NCBI GenBank assembly: GCA_038241095.1
Contig: JBBRGB010000136.1
Location: forward strand, 1-9,593
Direction: 5' to 3'
DNA: 9,593 nucleotides
Source: JBBDMX01 sp038241095
Lineage (GTDB): Bacteria > Planctomycetota > Phycisphaerae > Phycisphaerales > Phycisphaeraceae
Below the pieces are notes generated by a model, which worked only from the letters and a program-made list of their open reading frames with translations, was not told where the DNA came from and searched no databases. The position numbers and the translations under genes were made by a program. Below, piece by piece: positions 1 to 5,958 of the stretch; within the stretch, counting starts at the first letter, position 1, and every line of letters begins with the position of its first letter.

Positions 1-101
1 TCTTGAGTCTTGAGTCCTGAGTCTTGAGGGTTCAAGCCCGAAGGTTTTGTGTTCAGCGTCTCGTTGCCTTGACCTCAAGACTCATCCCTCAAGACTCAAG
101 A
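1..101. repeat. Facing heptamer arrays (TCTTGAG / CTCAAGA)
   Basis: Bases 1-28 are four 7-base units: TCTTGAG, TCTTGAG, TCCTGAG, TCTTGAG. Bases 74-101 are four units on the opposite sense: CTCAAGA, CTCATCC, CTCAAGA, CTCAAGA. The two blocks are inverted copies that match at 25 of 28 positions; all three mismatches fall in one unit. The 45 bases between them (29-73) contain no gene I can support. The left block touches the window edge and may continue beyond it. It lies just past the stop codon of the minus-strand gene ending at 108. The arms could fold as a long hairpin, but there is no terminator-like GC stem with a T run, so I call it a repeat element and not a terminator. Confidence 0.85.
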
Positions 102-107
102 CTGATT

Positions 108-1082
108 TCAGAACGTTCCGCGGAGGGTGAAGAAGAAGAACAACTCGTCGCTGGGCTTGGCGACGCTCACATCGTCGCGGACGTCGAAGCCGGTGCTGAA
201 CTCCTGCTCAAAGGCGAAGCCCACCCCGCCGCGGACGTCGAAACTCTTGTTGAAGATGTACCGCACCCCGCCGGCCACGCGGTTGCTCTCGTAGAACCAG
301 CGCTGATGGTCGGTGCCGTTGCGGTGGAAAGCGTCAAGCGAGCGGTCGTACTCGGCAAAGACGCTCAACTTTGGCGTGAAGAAATACGAGGCTCGGCCGG
401 TGATGTTGTAGATCACCACGTAGTTGAGTTCCAGCAGCACCGGTTCCACGGGCCGCCACCAGATGTTGCTGGCCGGCACGCCCACGGTGTAGCCAAACGT
501 GTCGCTGACGCGATGACTAAAGCCGATGTAAGGCAGCGGGAAATCAGGCAGGAAGCTGCGGTTGCCGTCGTAGTTGATGCCCACGAAAAGCGTCTGTTTG
601 TCGTTGAGGTCGTGCGAAGCGTGGAGGTTGCCGATGCCATAGAGACCGTTGGTGTCGCCGAAGTGGTTGTCAGTGGCGAAGCCCGCCCCCCCGATGGCGT
701 GGAAGGTCCAGTCCTTCCATTCGCCGAGTTTGAGGTTGCCCACCAGCGCCAGGTCGGTGAACCCGTCGGGCAGCACCGGGTGCTTGCCGCCTGTGTCGAT
801 TGCAACCACGTGGTAGCCCAGGCTCATACGCGGGTCGGTGTCATCCTGATCGAACTTGATGCGGCCCATTGATTCGTAGTGGAAGATGGTCATGTCCGCG
901 CCGGTGGTCTTGTCGTGCCCGCCGAGTTGGAGCATGGGCTGATCGAAGGTGTCGGCCCAGTGGGGATGCTCTTCCCAAGGCTTGATGTTGAGCACGGGCG
1001 AAACCTGCGCCAAGGCCGGGGCGGCCAGCAGTGCGGTGGCCAGCGTGGCGGTGGTGAAGCAGCGGGGCAAGGCGTGGGGCAT
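108..1082 (-). CDS. Secreted, probable outer-membrane beta-barrel protein of unknown function
   Basis: The 324-residue product starts with a clear Sec signal peptide: MPHALPRCF, a hydrophobic Ala/Leu stretch (about residues 10-22), then a likely signal peptidase I site after PALA, leaving QVSPVL as the mature N-terminus. The mature chain has many short alternating hydrophobic/aromatic strands separated by Gly/Asn/Asp turns (for example NYVVIYNITGRASYFF and RVAGGVRYIFN) and ends in Phe (LRGTF), the usual last residue of outer-membrane barrels. It resembles the DUF6268-type barrel proteins of Planctomycetes, but I cannot confirm that without a search. An open frame continues upstream to a Met at 1295; I chose 1082 because the signal peptide begins there. 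The ribosome site is weak (GAG in GCGAGATTCACC). No function or partner can be assigned. It is transcribed away from ilvC. Confidence 0.75.
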   Translation of the reverse strand: MPHALPRCFTTATLATALLAAPALAQVSPVLNIKPWEEHPHWADTFDQPMLQLGGHDKTTGADMTIFHYESMGRIKFDQDDTDPRMSLGYHVVAIDTGGKHPVLPDGFTDLALVGNLKLGEWKDWTFHAIGGAGFATDNHFGDTNGLYGIGNLHASHDLNDKQTLFVGINYDGNRSFLPDFPLPYIGFSHRVSDTFGYTVGVPASNIWWRPVEPVLLELNYVVIYNITGRASYFFTPKLSVFAEYDRSLDAFHRNGTDHQRWFYESNRVAGGVRYIFNKSFDVRGGVGFAFEQEFSTGFDVRDDVSVAKPSDELFFFFTLRGTF

Positions 1083-1315
1083 GGTGAATCTCGCTTGCGG
1101 GTGAGGATGTTTATCGCGGGAGGCTGACGACAAAACGTGCCGGATTGTATCGGCAACCACCCAGCGGCGTATCGGCCCCAAGGGTGTGACAACATGCGGT
1201 TGGCCTTTGAGTCTGTTGAGGTTGGCTTTACCCTTGGGGGCGGGGGCGGTACACTTTTGCGCTCGGCCCGGATGGGCCGGTTTTTCACCCCACACACGCC
1301 TTTGGAGTTTTCACG
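1083..1315. other. Divergent spacer between the barrel gene and ilvC
   Basis: This 233-base spacer must carry promoters for both directions. An ilvC promoter candidate is listed separately. For the minus-strand barrel gene I see only an isolated TACAAT-like -10 near 1155, with no convincing -35, so its promoter is unresolved. I see no T-box, attenuator hairpin or leader-peptide run of branched-chain codons, so no ilvC-specific regulation is visible. Confidence 0.5.
1227..1255 (+). promoter_or_regulatory. Candidate sigma-70-type promoter for ilvC
   Basis: TTTACC (1227-1232) and TACACT (1250-1255) are separated by 17 bases. The start of transcription would fall near 1262, giving a leader of about 54 bases. 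The spacer is a G-rich run. The match is to the bacterial consensus only and is unproven for this lineage. Confidence 0.4.
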
Positions 1316-2350
1316 ATGAACGCCACCGCCGCCGACGCCACCGCCATTAAGCTTGAGACCCTTTACGACGCCGATGGCTCGCTGGAGCCGCTGCGGGGCA
1401 AAACCGTGGCCGTGCTTGGTTACGGTAGCCAAGGCCACGCCCACGCCCAGAACCTGCGCGACAGCGGGGTGAAGGTCATCGTCGCCAACCGCAAGGATTC
1501 GCCCAACGGCAAGCTGGCGATGCAGCACGGCTTTGACCCGATGGAGGTCGCCGAGGCCATTAAGAAGTGCGACATGTTCATCATGACCCTGCCCGACGAG
1601 GTGCAGCCGGAGGTCTATGAAAAGAGCATCAAGCCCAACCTTCGTCCGGGCATGATTTTCGGTGCCACGCACGGCTTCAACATCCACTTCAAGACCATCG
1701 TGGTGCCCAAGGACATCGATGTCATCATGGTCGCGCCCAAAGGCCCCGGCCACACGGTGCGCAGCGAATTTGAGCGCGGCGGCGGCGTGCCCTGTCTCAT
1801 GGCGGTACATCAGGACGCCTCGGGCAACGCCCGCGACCTGGCCCTGGCTTGGGCCATCGGCGTCGGCGGCGGACGCTCCGGGGTGCTGGTCGCCTCCTTC
1901 AAAGACGAGTGCGAAACCGACCTCTTCGGCGAGCAGGCCGTGCTCTGCGGCGGGCTGTCGGCCCTCATCAAGGCCGGCTTTGAAACCCTCACCGAAGCGG
2001 GCTATCCCCCCGAAATGGCCTACTTTGAGGTCTGCCACGAACTCAAGCTCATCATCAACTTGATCGAACGTGGTGGCTTGAATTACATGCGTTACTCGAT
2101 CTCCAACACCGCCGAGTTCGGCGATTACCACACCGGCCCCAAGATCATCACCCCCGAAACCAAGAAGGTCATGAAGCAGGTGCTTTCCGACATCCAGAGC
2201 GGCAAGTTCGCCCAGACCTTCCGCGACGATTACGCCAAGGGTTTCACCTGGTTCAAGGCCCAACGGGAGAAGGATCACGACCACCCCGTCGAGGTCGTGG
2301 GCAAGAAACTGCGGGCCATGATGCCCTGGTTGAAGCCCGTGGAAATGTAA
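1316..2350 (+). CDS. ilvC: Ketol-acid reductoisomerase (class I, short form)
   Basis: It catalyses the Mg-dependent isomerisation and NAD(P)H-dependent reduction of acetolactate and acetohydroxybutyrate, the second common step of valine, leucine and isoleucine synthesis, in the cytoplasm. The 344-residue length fits the short class I enzymes. The Rossmann dinucleotide motif GYGSQGHAHAQNLRDSG begins at about residue 35. His119 is in GATHGFNIHF. The metal and substrate residues sit at the expected spacing: Asp202 and Glu206 (DLFGEQ), Glu238 and Glu242 (EVCHEL), Ser263 (YSIS). The cofactor loop reads ANRKDSPNGK: one Ser is kept and the second is Asn, so cofactor preference is not obvious. GGAG at 1304-1307 lies 8 bases before the ATG and supports the start. 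No ilvB, ilvN or leuA is adjacent, so it appears to be transcribed alone. Confidence 0.96.
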   Translation: MNATAADATAIKLETLYDADGSLEPLRGKTVAVLGYGSQGHAHAQNLRDSGVKVIVANRKDSPNGKLAMQHGFDPMEVAEAIKKCDMFIMTLPDEVQPEVYEKSIKPNLRPGMIFGATHGFNIHFKTIVVPKDIDVIMVAPKGPGHTVRSEFERGGGVPCLMAVHQDASGNARDLALAWAIGVGGGRSGVLVASFKDECETDLFGEQAVLCGGLSALIKAGFETLTEAGYPPEMAYFEVCHELKLIINLIERGGLNYMRYSISNTAEFGDYHTGPKIITPETKKVMKQVLSDIQSGKFAQTFRDDYAKGFTWFKAQREKDHDHPVEVVGKKLRAMMPWLKPVEM

Positions 2351-2377
2351 ACAAGGCCTTGGCCGCGAACTTGCGGC
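2351..2377 (+). other. Small hairpin after ilvC
   Basis: GCCGC (2362-2366) and GCGGC (2373-2377) can pair around a 6-base loop just after the ilvC stop, preceded by the palindrome AAGGCCTT. There is no T run after it, so it is at best a weak 3' end signal and not a clear intrinsic terminator. Confidence 0.3.
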
Positions 2378-2402
2378 ATGACGAATCTTACAATCCACCG
2401 TT

Positions 2403-2430
2403 TTGCATCGTGGGAGCAGTTGGGTACAAT
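2403..2430 (+). promoter_or_regulatory. Candidate promoter for rpmI-rplT
   Basis: TTGCAT (2403-2408) and TACAAT (2425-2430) are 16 bases apart. Transcription would start near 2437, about 45 bases before rpmI. The -35 block TTTGCATC is identical to the one in front of rpsD, another ribosomal protein gene in this window, which raises my confidence in both. Confidence 0.55.
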
Positions 2431-2481
2431 GCTCGGCTCGACCCAGATAAAAAGAGTTGACGTTTTTTTCAGGATACCGCC

Positions 2482-2766
2482 ATGCCCAAGCTCAAAAGCC
2501 ACAAAGGTTTGCTCAAACGCATCAAAGTGACCGGCCAAGGGAAGGTCAAGTTCAAGAGCGCCCGCAGCGGGCACTTGCGCAGCCATAAGAGCGGCGCGCA
2601 GATTCGCGCCACCCGTGAGAAGCAGGTGGCCAAGGCCGGGGATCTGCCTCGCTTGGAAAAGATGCTGCACCGGCACTTGAAGCCCGCGGGCTACGATGCC
2701 CACGCCGACAAGGTCGCCAAGAAGGAACAGGCCGCCAAAGCCGCCGCGGCGGAAGCGACCGCCTAA
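2482..2766 (+). CDS. rpmI: Large-subunit ribosomal protein bL35
   Basis: A small basic protein of the 50S subunit. The start MPKLKSHKGLLKRIKVTGQGKVK matches the bL35 N-terminal signature (MPKxKTHxGxxKRFKxTGxGKxK). The family is usually about 64-66 residues; this one has 94. The extra residues are partly in the middle and mainly a C-terminal tail (about residues 70-94) rich in Ala, Lys and Glu, KKEQAAKAAAAEATA. AGGA at 2471-2474 lies 7 bases before the ATG. rplT follows on the same strand after 188 bases, the usual gene order, but infC, which normally precedes rpmI, is absent: the next gene upstream is ilvC. The function is secure from the N-terminus and the neighbour; the tail has no assigned role. 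Confidence 0.93.
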   Translation: MPKLKSHKGLLKRIKVTGQGKVKFKSARSGHLRSHKSGAQIRATREKQVAKAGDLPRLEKMLHRHLKPAGYDAHADKVAKKEQAAKAAAAEATA

Positions 2767-2954
2767 AGCGGTTTGACAACACAAAAAACGGCGACGTTGT
2801 TCGCCGCTTGGCTCTCGGATGTTTCCGCGAGCCTTGAAAAGGGTTAACCCCCTTTTCGCAAAAAGGGTTGACCCCCTTTTTCACCCGCGTGACCGGGCTT
2901 CAAGCGTCGGCGTCAAGCCGACCCCCGTTCAACGCTTAATGATGGAGAGTTCCG
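2767..2954 (+). promoter_or_regulatory. Structured rpmI-rplT spacer, possible L20 control region
   Basis: This 188-base gap between two normally tight genes holds at least five potential hairpins in a row. They are CGGCGA/TCGCCG around 2790-2807 (an alternative pairing joins AAGCGG at its left to CCGCTT at its right), CGGA/TCCG around 2817-2826, two tandem palindromes (listed separately), and GTCGGC/GCCGAC at 2906-2911 and 2917-2922. The outer bases of the last one can instead pair AAGCG (2902-2906) with CGCTT (2933-2937). bL20 is known to repress its own operon by binding structured mRNA in Proteobacteria and Firmicutes. Such control here is inference from position and structure only. GGAG at 2944-2947 is the rplT ribosome site. 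Confidence 0.5.
2836..2881 (+). repeat. Two tandem palindromes, attenuator-like
   Basis: Copy 1 pairs GAAAAGGG (2836-2843) with CCCTTTTC (2850-2857) around loop TTAACC. Copy 2 pairs AAAAAGGG (2860-2867) with CCCTTTTT (2874-2881) around TTGACC. The cores differ at only one base in 20 and lie 24 bases apart. Each stem is perfect over 8 pairs, and copy 2 ends in five T. They could act as a weak terminator or attenuator between rpmI and rplT, or be copies of a dispersed palindromic repeat. Confidence 0.75.
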
Positions 2955-3344
2955 ATGCCCCGCGCAATGAAAGGTGCCGCCAGACGGCAAAGCAAGAAAC
3001 GCTGGTTTAAGGCCGCCAAAGGTTACCGTGGCGCTCGCCGCACGCAATGGCGCAAGGTCAAGCACGCCGTCATTCGCGCCGGTGTGTACGCCACCCGCGA
3101 CCGCAAGCGTGTCAAGCGCGAATACCGCGAGTTGTGGATCCTGCGCATCAGCGCCGCAGTCAAGGCCCGTGGCCTCAACTACAGCCGCTTCATGGCCGGG
3201 ATCAAGGCCGCCAACATCCTGCTCAACCGCAAGATGTTGAGCGAGATCGCCATTCACGACACCGCCGCGTTTGACACCATCTTCGAGAAGGCCAAAGCCG
3301 CCCTGCCCGCCGAGGTCTTGGCGCAGGCCACCAAGGCGGCTTGA
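2955..3344 (+). CDS. rplT: Large-subunit ribosomal protein bL20
   Basis: An early-assembly 23S rRNA-binding protein of the 50S subunit. The 129-residue sequence follows the family throughout: a very basic N-terminal extension with KAAKGYRGARRTQWR (about residues 19-33), then the globular domain with YATRDRKRVKREYRELWILRI, LNYSRFMAGIKAANILLNRKML and FDTIFEKAKAAL. Family length is about 117-120, so the tail is slightly long. GGAGAG at 2944-2949 before ATG 2955 fits a good ribosome site. It is followed by a strong intrinsic terminator. In other bacteria this protein represses its own operon; the folded spacer upstream makes that plausible here but unproven. Confidence 0.96.
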   Translation: MPRAMKGAARRQSKKRWFKAAKGYRGARRTQWRKVKHAVIRAGVYATRDRKRVKREYRELWILRISAAVKARGLNYSRFMAGIKAANILLNRKMLSEIAIHDTAAFDTIFEKAKAALPAEVLAQATKAA

Positions 3345-3371
3345 AACCTCGCCCGCCCGTCCCAAACGATC

Positions 3372-3405
3372 AAAACCCGCGACCCGCGTCGCGGGTTTTT
3401 CTTTC
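3372..3405 (+). terminator. Rho-independent terminator of rpmI-rplT
   Basis: AAAACCCGCGA (3372-3382) pairs perfectly with TCGCGGGTTTT (3389-3399) around the loop CCCGCG, and the T-rich tract TTTTTCTTTC follows. It begins 27 bases after the rplT stop. It is the clearest terminator in the window and separates the ribosomal unit from argS. Confidence 0.9.
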
Positions 3406-3438
3406 TCTTTTTATGACCACGCTAAACTACGCACCATC

Positions 3439-5193
3439 ATGCCCGACCCGCAGCACCTTCTCGCCGCACGCTTCGCCGACGCCCTGACCAAGGCCTACAG
3501 TCAGGAACACGCGCAGACCGACCCCCTCATCCGCCCCTCGGCCAATCCCAAGTTCGGTGATTACCAAGCCAATCTGGCGATGAGCCTGGCCAAGACCCTG
3601 GGTGCCAAGCCGCGTGAGGTGGCGGAAAAGATTGTCGAACAGCTTGATGTGACGGACCTCTGCGCGAAGGTCGAAATCGCCGGGCCGGGATTCATCAACC
3701 TCCATCTTTCGCCCGACTTCCTACGACAGCAACTCGCGGGCATGGTGGGCGACGAACTGCTGGGCATGTCCAAAACCGCCCGGCCACTCCACATCATCGT
3801 CGATTACTCCGGCCCCAACGTCGCCAAGGAGATGCACGTCGGCCACCTGCGCTCCAGCGTCATCGGCGACAGCCTTTCCCGCGTGCTGGAATACCTGGGC
3901 CACAACGTCATCCGGCAGAACCATCTGGGCGACTGGGGCACGCAGTTCGGCATGCTCATCGAACACCTCATCGACGAGGGCAAATCCGGTCTTGGCGAAT
4001 CGCTGCACATCGCGGACTTGAATGCCTTGTACCAAGCCGCCAAACGTCGCTTTGATGAGGATGCCGCCTTCAAGGCCCGCGCTCAACGGCGGGTGGTGAA
4101 ACTCCAGAGTGGCGATGCCCCATCCAAGACCATCTGGCAGGCGCTCATCGACGAATCCAAGCATCACTTCAACGCCATTTACCGGCAGCTTGGCGTGCTG
4201 CTGACGGATGATGACATTCGCTCCGAGAGTTTCTACAACCCGCTCTTGCCGGGGGTGATTCAAGAGTTGCAAGACAAGGGTTTGGCCAAGGAGAGCGAAG
4301 GGGCCTTGTGCGTTTTTCCGCCGGGCTTCACCGACAAGGACGGCCAGCCACGCCCATTGATCGTGCGCAAGAGTGACGGCGGCTACGGCTACGCCACGAC
4401 CGACCTGGCGGCCTTGCGTTTCCGCGCCGCGGAGCTTGACGCCCAGCGGGTCATCTACTGCGTCGATGCCCGACAGAAGGATCACCTGGCGATGGTCTTC
4501 GCCACCGCCCGTGACGCCGGCTGGATAACCGACCGGGAGGCCCAGCACGTCGCCTTTGGCACGGTGCTGGGCGAGGACAACAAACCTTTCAAGACTCGCA
4601 GCGGCGAGACGGTGAAGCTGGCGGATCTGCTTGACGAGGCACAACAGCGAGCCGCCACCTTGGTCGCGGCGAAAAACCCCGATCTGACTCCCGCGCAACA
4701 GCAGGCCGTGGCCCGCGCCATCGGCATCGGTGCTATCAAGTACGCCGACTTGTCGAGTGATCGCGTCAAGGATTACGTTTTCGCCTGGGAGCGAATGCTT
4801 TCCTTCGATGGCAACACCGCGCCGTATCTGCAATACAGCTACGTCCGCATCCGTTCGATTTTCCGCAAGGCCAAGGAGCAGGGGTTGCTGACCGACGGTG
4901 TGGAACGCTCGCCCATCGTCCTCGACGCCCCGGCCGAGCGTGCCTTGGCGGTGAAACTGCTGCAATGGCCTGCGGTCATCGAAAGCGTGGCGCAGAGCCT
5001 CGAACCGCATCGGCTGTGCAACTACCTTTACGAACTGGCCGCGGGGTATCACCAGTTCTTTGAGCAATGCCCCGTCCTGCGGGCCGATTCACCCGCCCAA
5101 CGCGACAGCCGACTGGCCTTGAGCGACTTGGTGGCCCACACCCTGCGCACCGGCCTGATGCTCCTGGGCATCGAAGTCGTTGAGCAGATGTGA
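3439..5193 (+). CDS. argS: Arginyl-tRNA synthetase (class I)
   Basis: It attaches arginine to tRNA-Arg in the cytoplasm. The 584-residue length is normal for ArgRS (about 550-590). The N-terminal Add1 domain covers roughly residues 5-100 (NPKFGDYQANLAMSLAK, AGPGFINLHLSP). The class I HIGH box is HVGH at 133-136 within DYSGPNVAKEMHVGHLRS. The catalytic domain includes NHLGDWGTQFGML and DGGYGYATTDLAA. The KMSKS position reads FKTRSG (384-389), the degenerate form usual in ArgRS. The C-terminal DALR anticodon domain ends with TLRTGLMLLGIEVVEQM. The open frame extends upstream into rplT, but the family start is MPDPQHLLAARFADAL at 3439. No ribosome site is visible before that ATG, which lies only about 34 bases after the rplT terminator T tract. 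A TAAACT at 3423-3428 could be a -10. Confidence 0.96.
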   Translation: MPDPQHLLAARFADALTKAYSQEHAQTDPLIRPSANPKFGDYQANLAMSLAKTLGAKPREVAEKIVEQLDVTDLCAKVEIAGPGFINLHLSPDFLRQQLAGMVGDELLGMSKTARPLHIIVDYSGPNVAKEMHVGHLRSSVIGDSLSRVLEYLGHNVIRQNHLGDWGTQFGMLIEHLIDEGKSGLGESLHIADLNALYQAAKRRFDEDAAFKARAQRRVVKLQSGDAPSKTIWQALIDESKHHFNAIYRQLGVLLTDDDIRSESFYNPLLPGVIQELQDKGLAKESEGALCVFPPGFTDKDGQPRPLIVRKSDGGYGYATTDLAALRFRAAELDAQRVIYCVDARQKDHLAMVFATARDAGWITDREAQHVAFGTVLGEDNKPFKTRSGETVKLADLLDEAQQRAATLVAAKNPDLTPAQQQAVARAIGIGAIKYADLSSDRVKDYVFAWERMLSFDGNTAPYLQYSYVRIRSIFRKAKEQGLLTDGVERSPIVLDAPAERALAVKLLQWPAVIESVAQSLEPHRLCNYLYELAAGYHQFFEQCPVLRADSPAQRDSRLALSDLVAHTLRTGLMLLGIEVVEQM

Positions 5194-5199
5194 ATCCAT

Positions 5200-5228
5200 T
5201 TGCATCCGGGATCGCATTATGGTGTAAT
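5200..5228 (+). promoter_or_regulatory. Candidate promoter for rpsD
   Basis: TTGCAT (5200-5205) and TGTAAT (5223-5228) are 17 bases apart, directly after the argS stop. Transcription would start near 5235 and leave a leader of about 100 bases. The TTTGCATC block is shared with the rpmI promoter. Confidence 0.55.
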
Positions 5229-5234
5229 GTAAGG

Positions 5235-5336
5235 CTCGCAAAGCATGGTCAACGTGACCATGAAGTTCCCTGCACCACGGTAAGCCGCAGTCGCGGCCTC
5301 GCCTCACGGAGCGGCCCCAACAGGGCTGATTCACTC
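5235..5336 (+). promoter_or_regulatory. rpsD leader with hairpins, possible S4 autoregulatory element
   Basis: CATGGTCA (5244-5251) and TGACCATG (5255-5262) form a perfect 8-pair stem around ACG. GCCGC (5284-5288) and GCGGC (5293-5297) form a second stem. The last 25 bases before the ATG contain no strong Shine-Dalgarno (AGGG at 5322-5325 is the closest). S4 represses its own synthesis through structured leaders in E. coli and Bacillus. A similar role here is inference; the sequence is not recognisably one of those known motifs. Confidence 0.45.
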
Positions 5337-5936
5337 ATGGCCAACTACACAGGCCCCAAAGTCAAGCTCTCCCGTCGCGTCGGCGTCCCCATCGCCGACA
5401 TCCCCAAACACACCACCAAGCGCCAGCTCAACCCCAACGGTGTCCACGGCTACCGCGGACGTCGCCTACGCGACTACGGCGTACGCTTGAACGAAAAGCA
5501 GAAGCTCCGCTACCACTACAACGTCTTGGAGCGCGCGTTCCGCAAGCTGCTGGATCAGGCCGGCCGCGCCAAGGGCAACACCGGCGAAGTGCTGCAGCGC
5601 CTGCTGGAACAACGCTTGGACAACGTCATCCGCCGCCTGGGCTGGTCTCGCACCATCTGGGGCGCTCGGCAGATCGTCAGCCACGGTCACGTGCTGCTCA
5701 ACGGTCGCAAGACCGACGTGGCAAGCTGCCAGATCAAGGTCGGCGACAAGATCACCCTGCGCGAGGGCATCCAGAAGATCGTTCGCGAGAACATGGAATC
5801 CCTGCCGGGCCACCAGGTTCCCGCCTGGCTGAGCTTTGACCCTTCGACGCTCACCGCCGAGGTCATCGCCATTCCGACTTCCGACCAGGTTCCCTTCGAC
5901 GTGAACATGAACCTGATCGTCGAGTTCTATCGCTGA
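5337..5936 (+). CDS. rpsD: Small-subunit ribosomal protein uS4
   Basis: A primary 16S rRNA-binding protein that starts 30S body assembly. The 199-residue product fits the family (about 198-209). MANYTGPKVKLSRR opens the N-terminal domain, followed by RDYGVRLNEKQKLRYHYNVLERAFRKLL and the S4 RNA-binding domain from about residue 92 (EQRLDNVIRRLGWSRTIWGARQ, SHGHVLLNGRK). It ends with VDMNLIVEFYR-like NMNLIVEFYR. The N-terminal Cys residues that bind zinc in many S4 proteins are absent (the only Cys is residue 131), so this is a zinc-free form. The open frame runs up to a GTG at 5190 overlapping the argS stop, but homology begins at ATG 5337. It is not next to rpsM, rpsK, rpoA or rplQ, so it is a stand-alone unit with its own promoter and terminator. 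Confidence 0.96.
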   Translation: MANYTGPKVKLSRRVGVPIADIPKHTTKRQLNPNGVHGYRGRRLRDYGVRLNEKQKLRYHYNVLERAFRKLLDQAGRAKGNTGEVLQRLLEQRLDNVIRRLGWSRTIWGARQIVSHGHVLLNGRKTDVASCQIKVGDKITLREGIQKIVRENMESLPGHQVPAWLSFDPSTLTAEVIAIPTSDQVPFDVNMNLIVEFYR

Positions 5937-5958
5937 TCTGATTGACGATTTTTATCGC

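Noticed and set aside
1..101. Facing heptamer arrays as a terminator for the barrel gene
   Set aside because: The potential stem is long but has no compact GC-rich stem with a T run in the minus-strand direction; repeat element is the better reading, though some termination effect cannot be excluded.
1083..1295. N-terminal extension of the barrel gene to a Met at 1295
   Set aside because: It would place 71 basic, Pro-rich residues before an intact signal peptide, and would run through the ilvC promoter region.
890..2398. A 502-codon open frame on the minus strand across ilvC
   Set aside because: It is antisense to a complete ilvC with all catalytic residues; its His/Gly/Val-rich product has no family features and arises from GC-rich codon use.
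3721..5067. A 448-codon open frame on the minus strand across argS
   Set aside because: Antisense to a clear arginyl-tRNA synthetase; no ribosome site, no recognisable domain.
5190..5336. Upstream GTG start for rpsD at 5190
   Set aside because: The added 49 residues have no S4 similarity and overlap the argS stop; the conserved protein begins at 5337.
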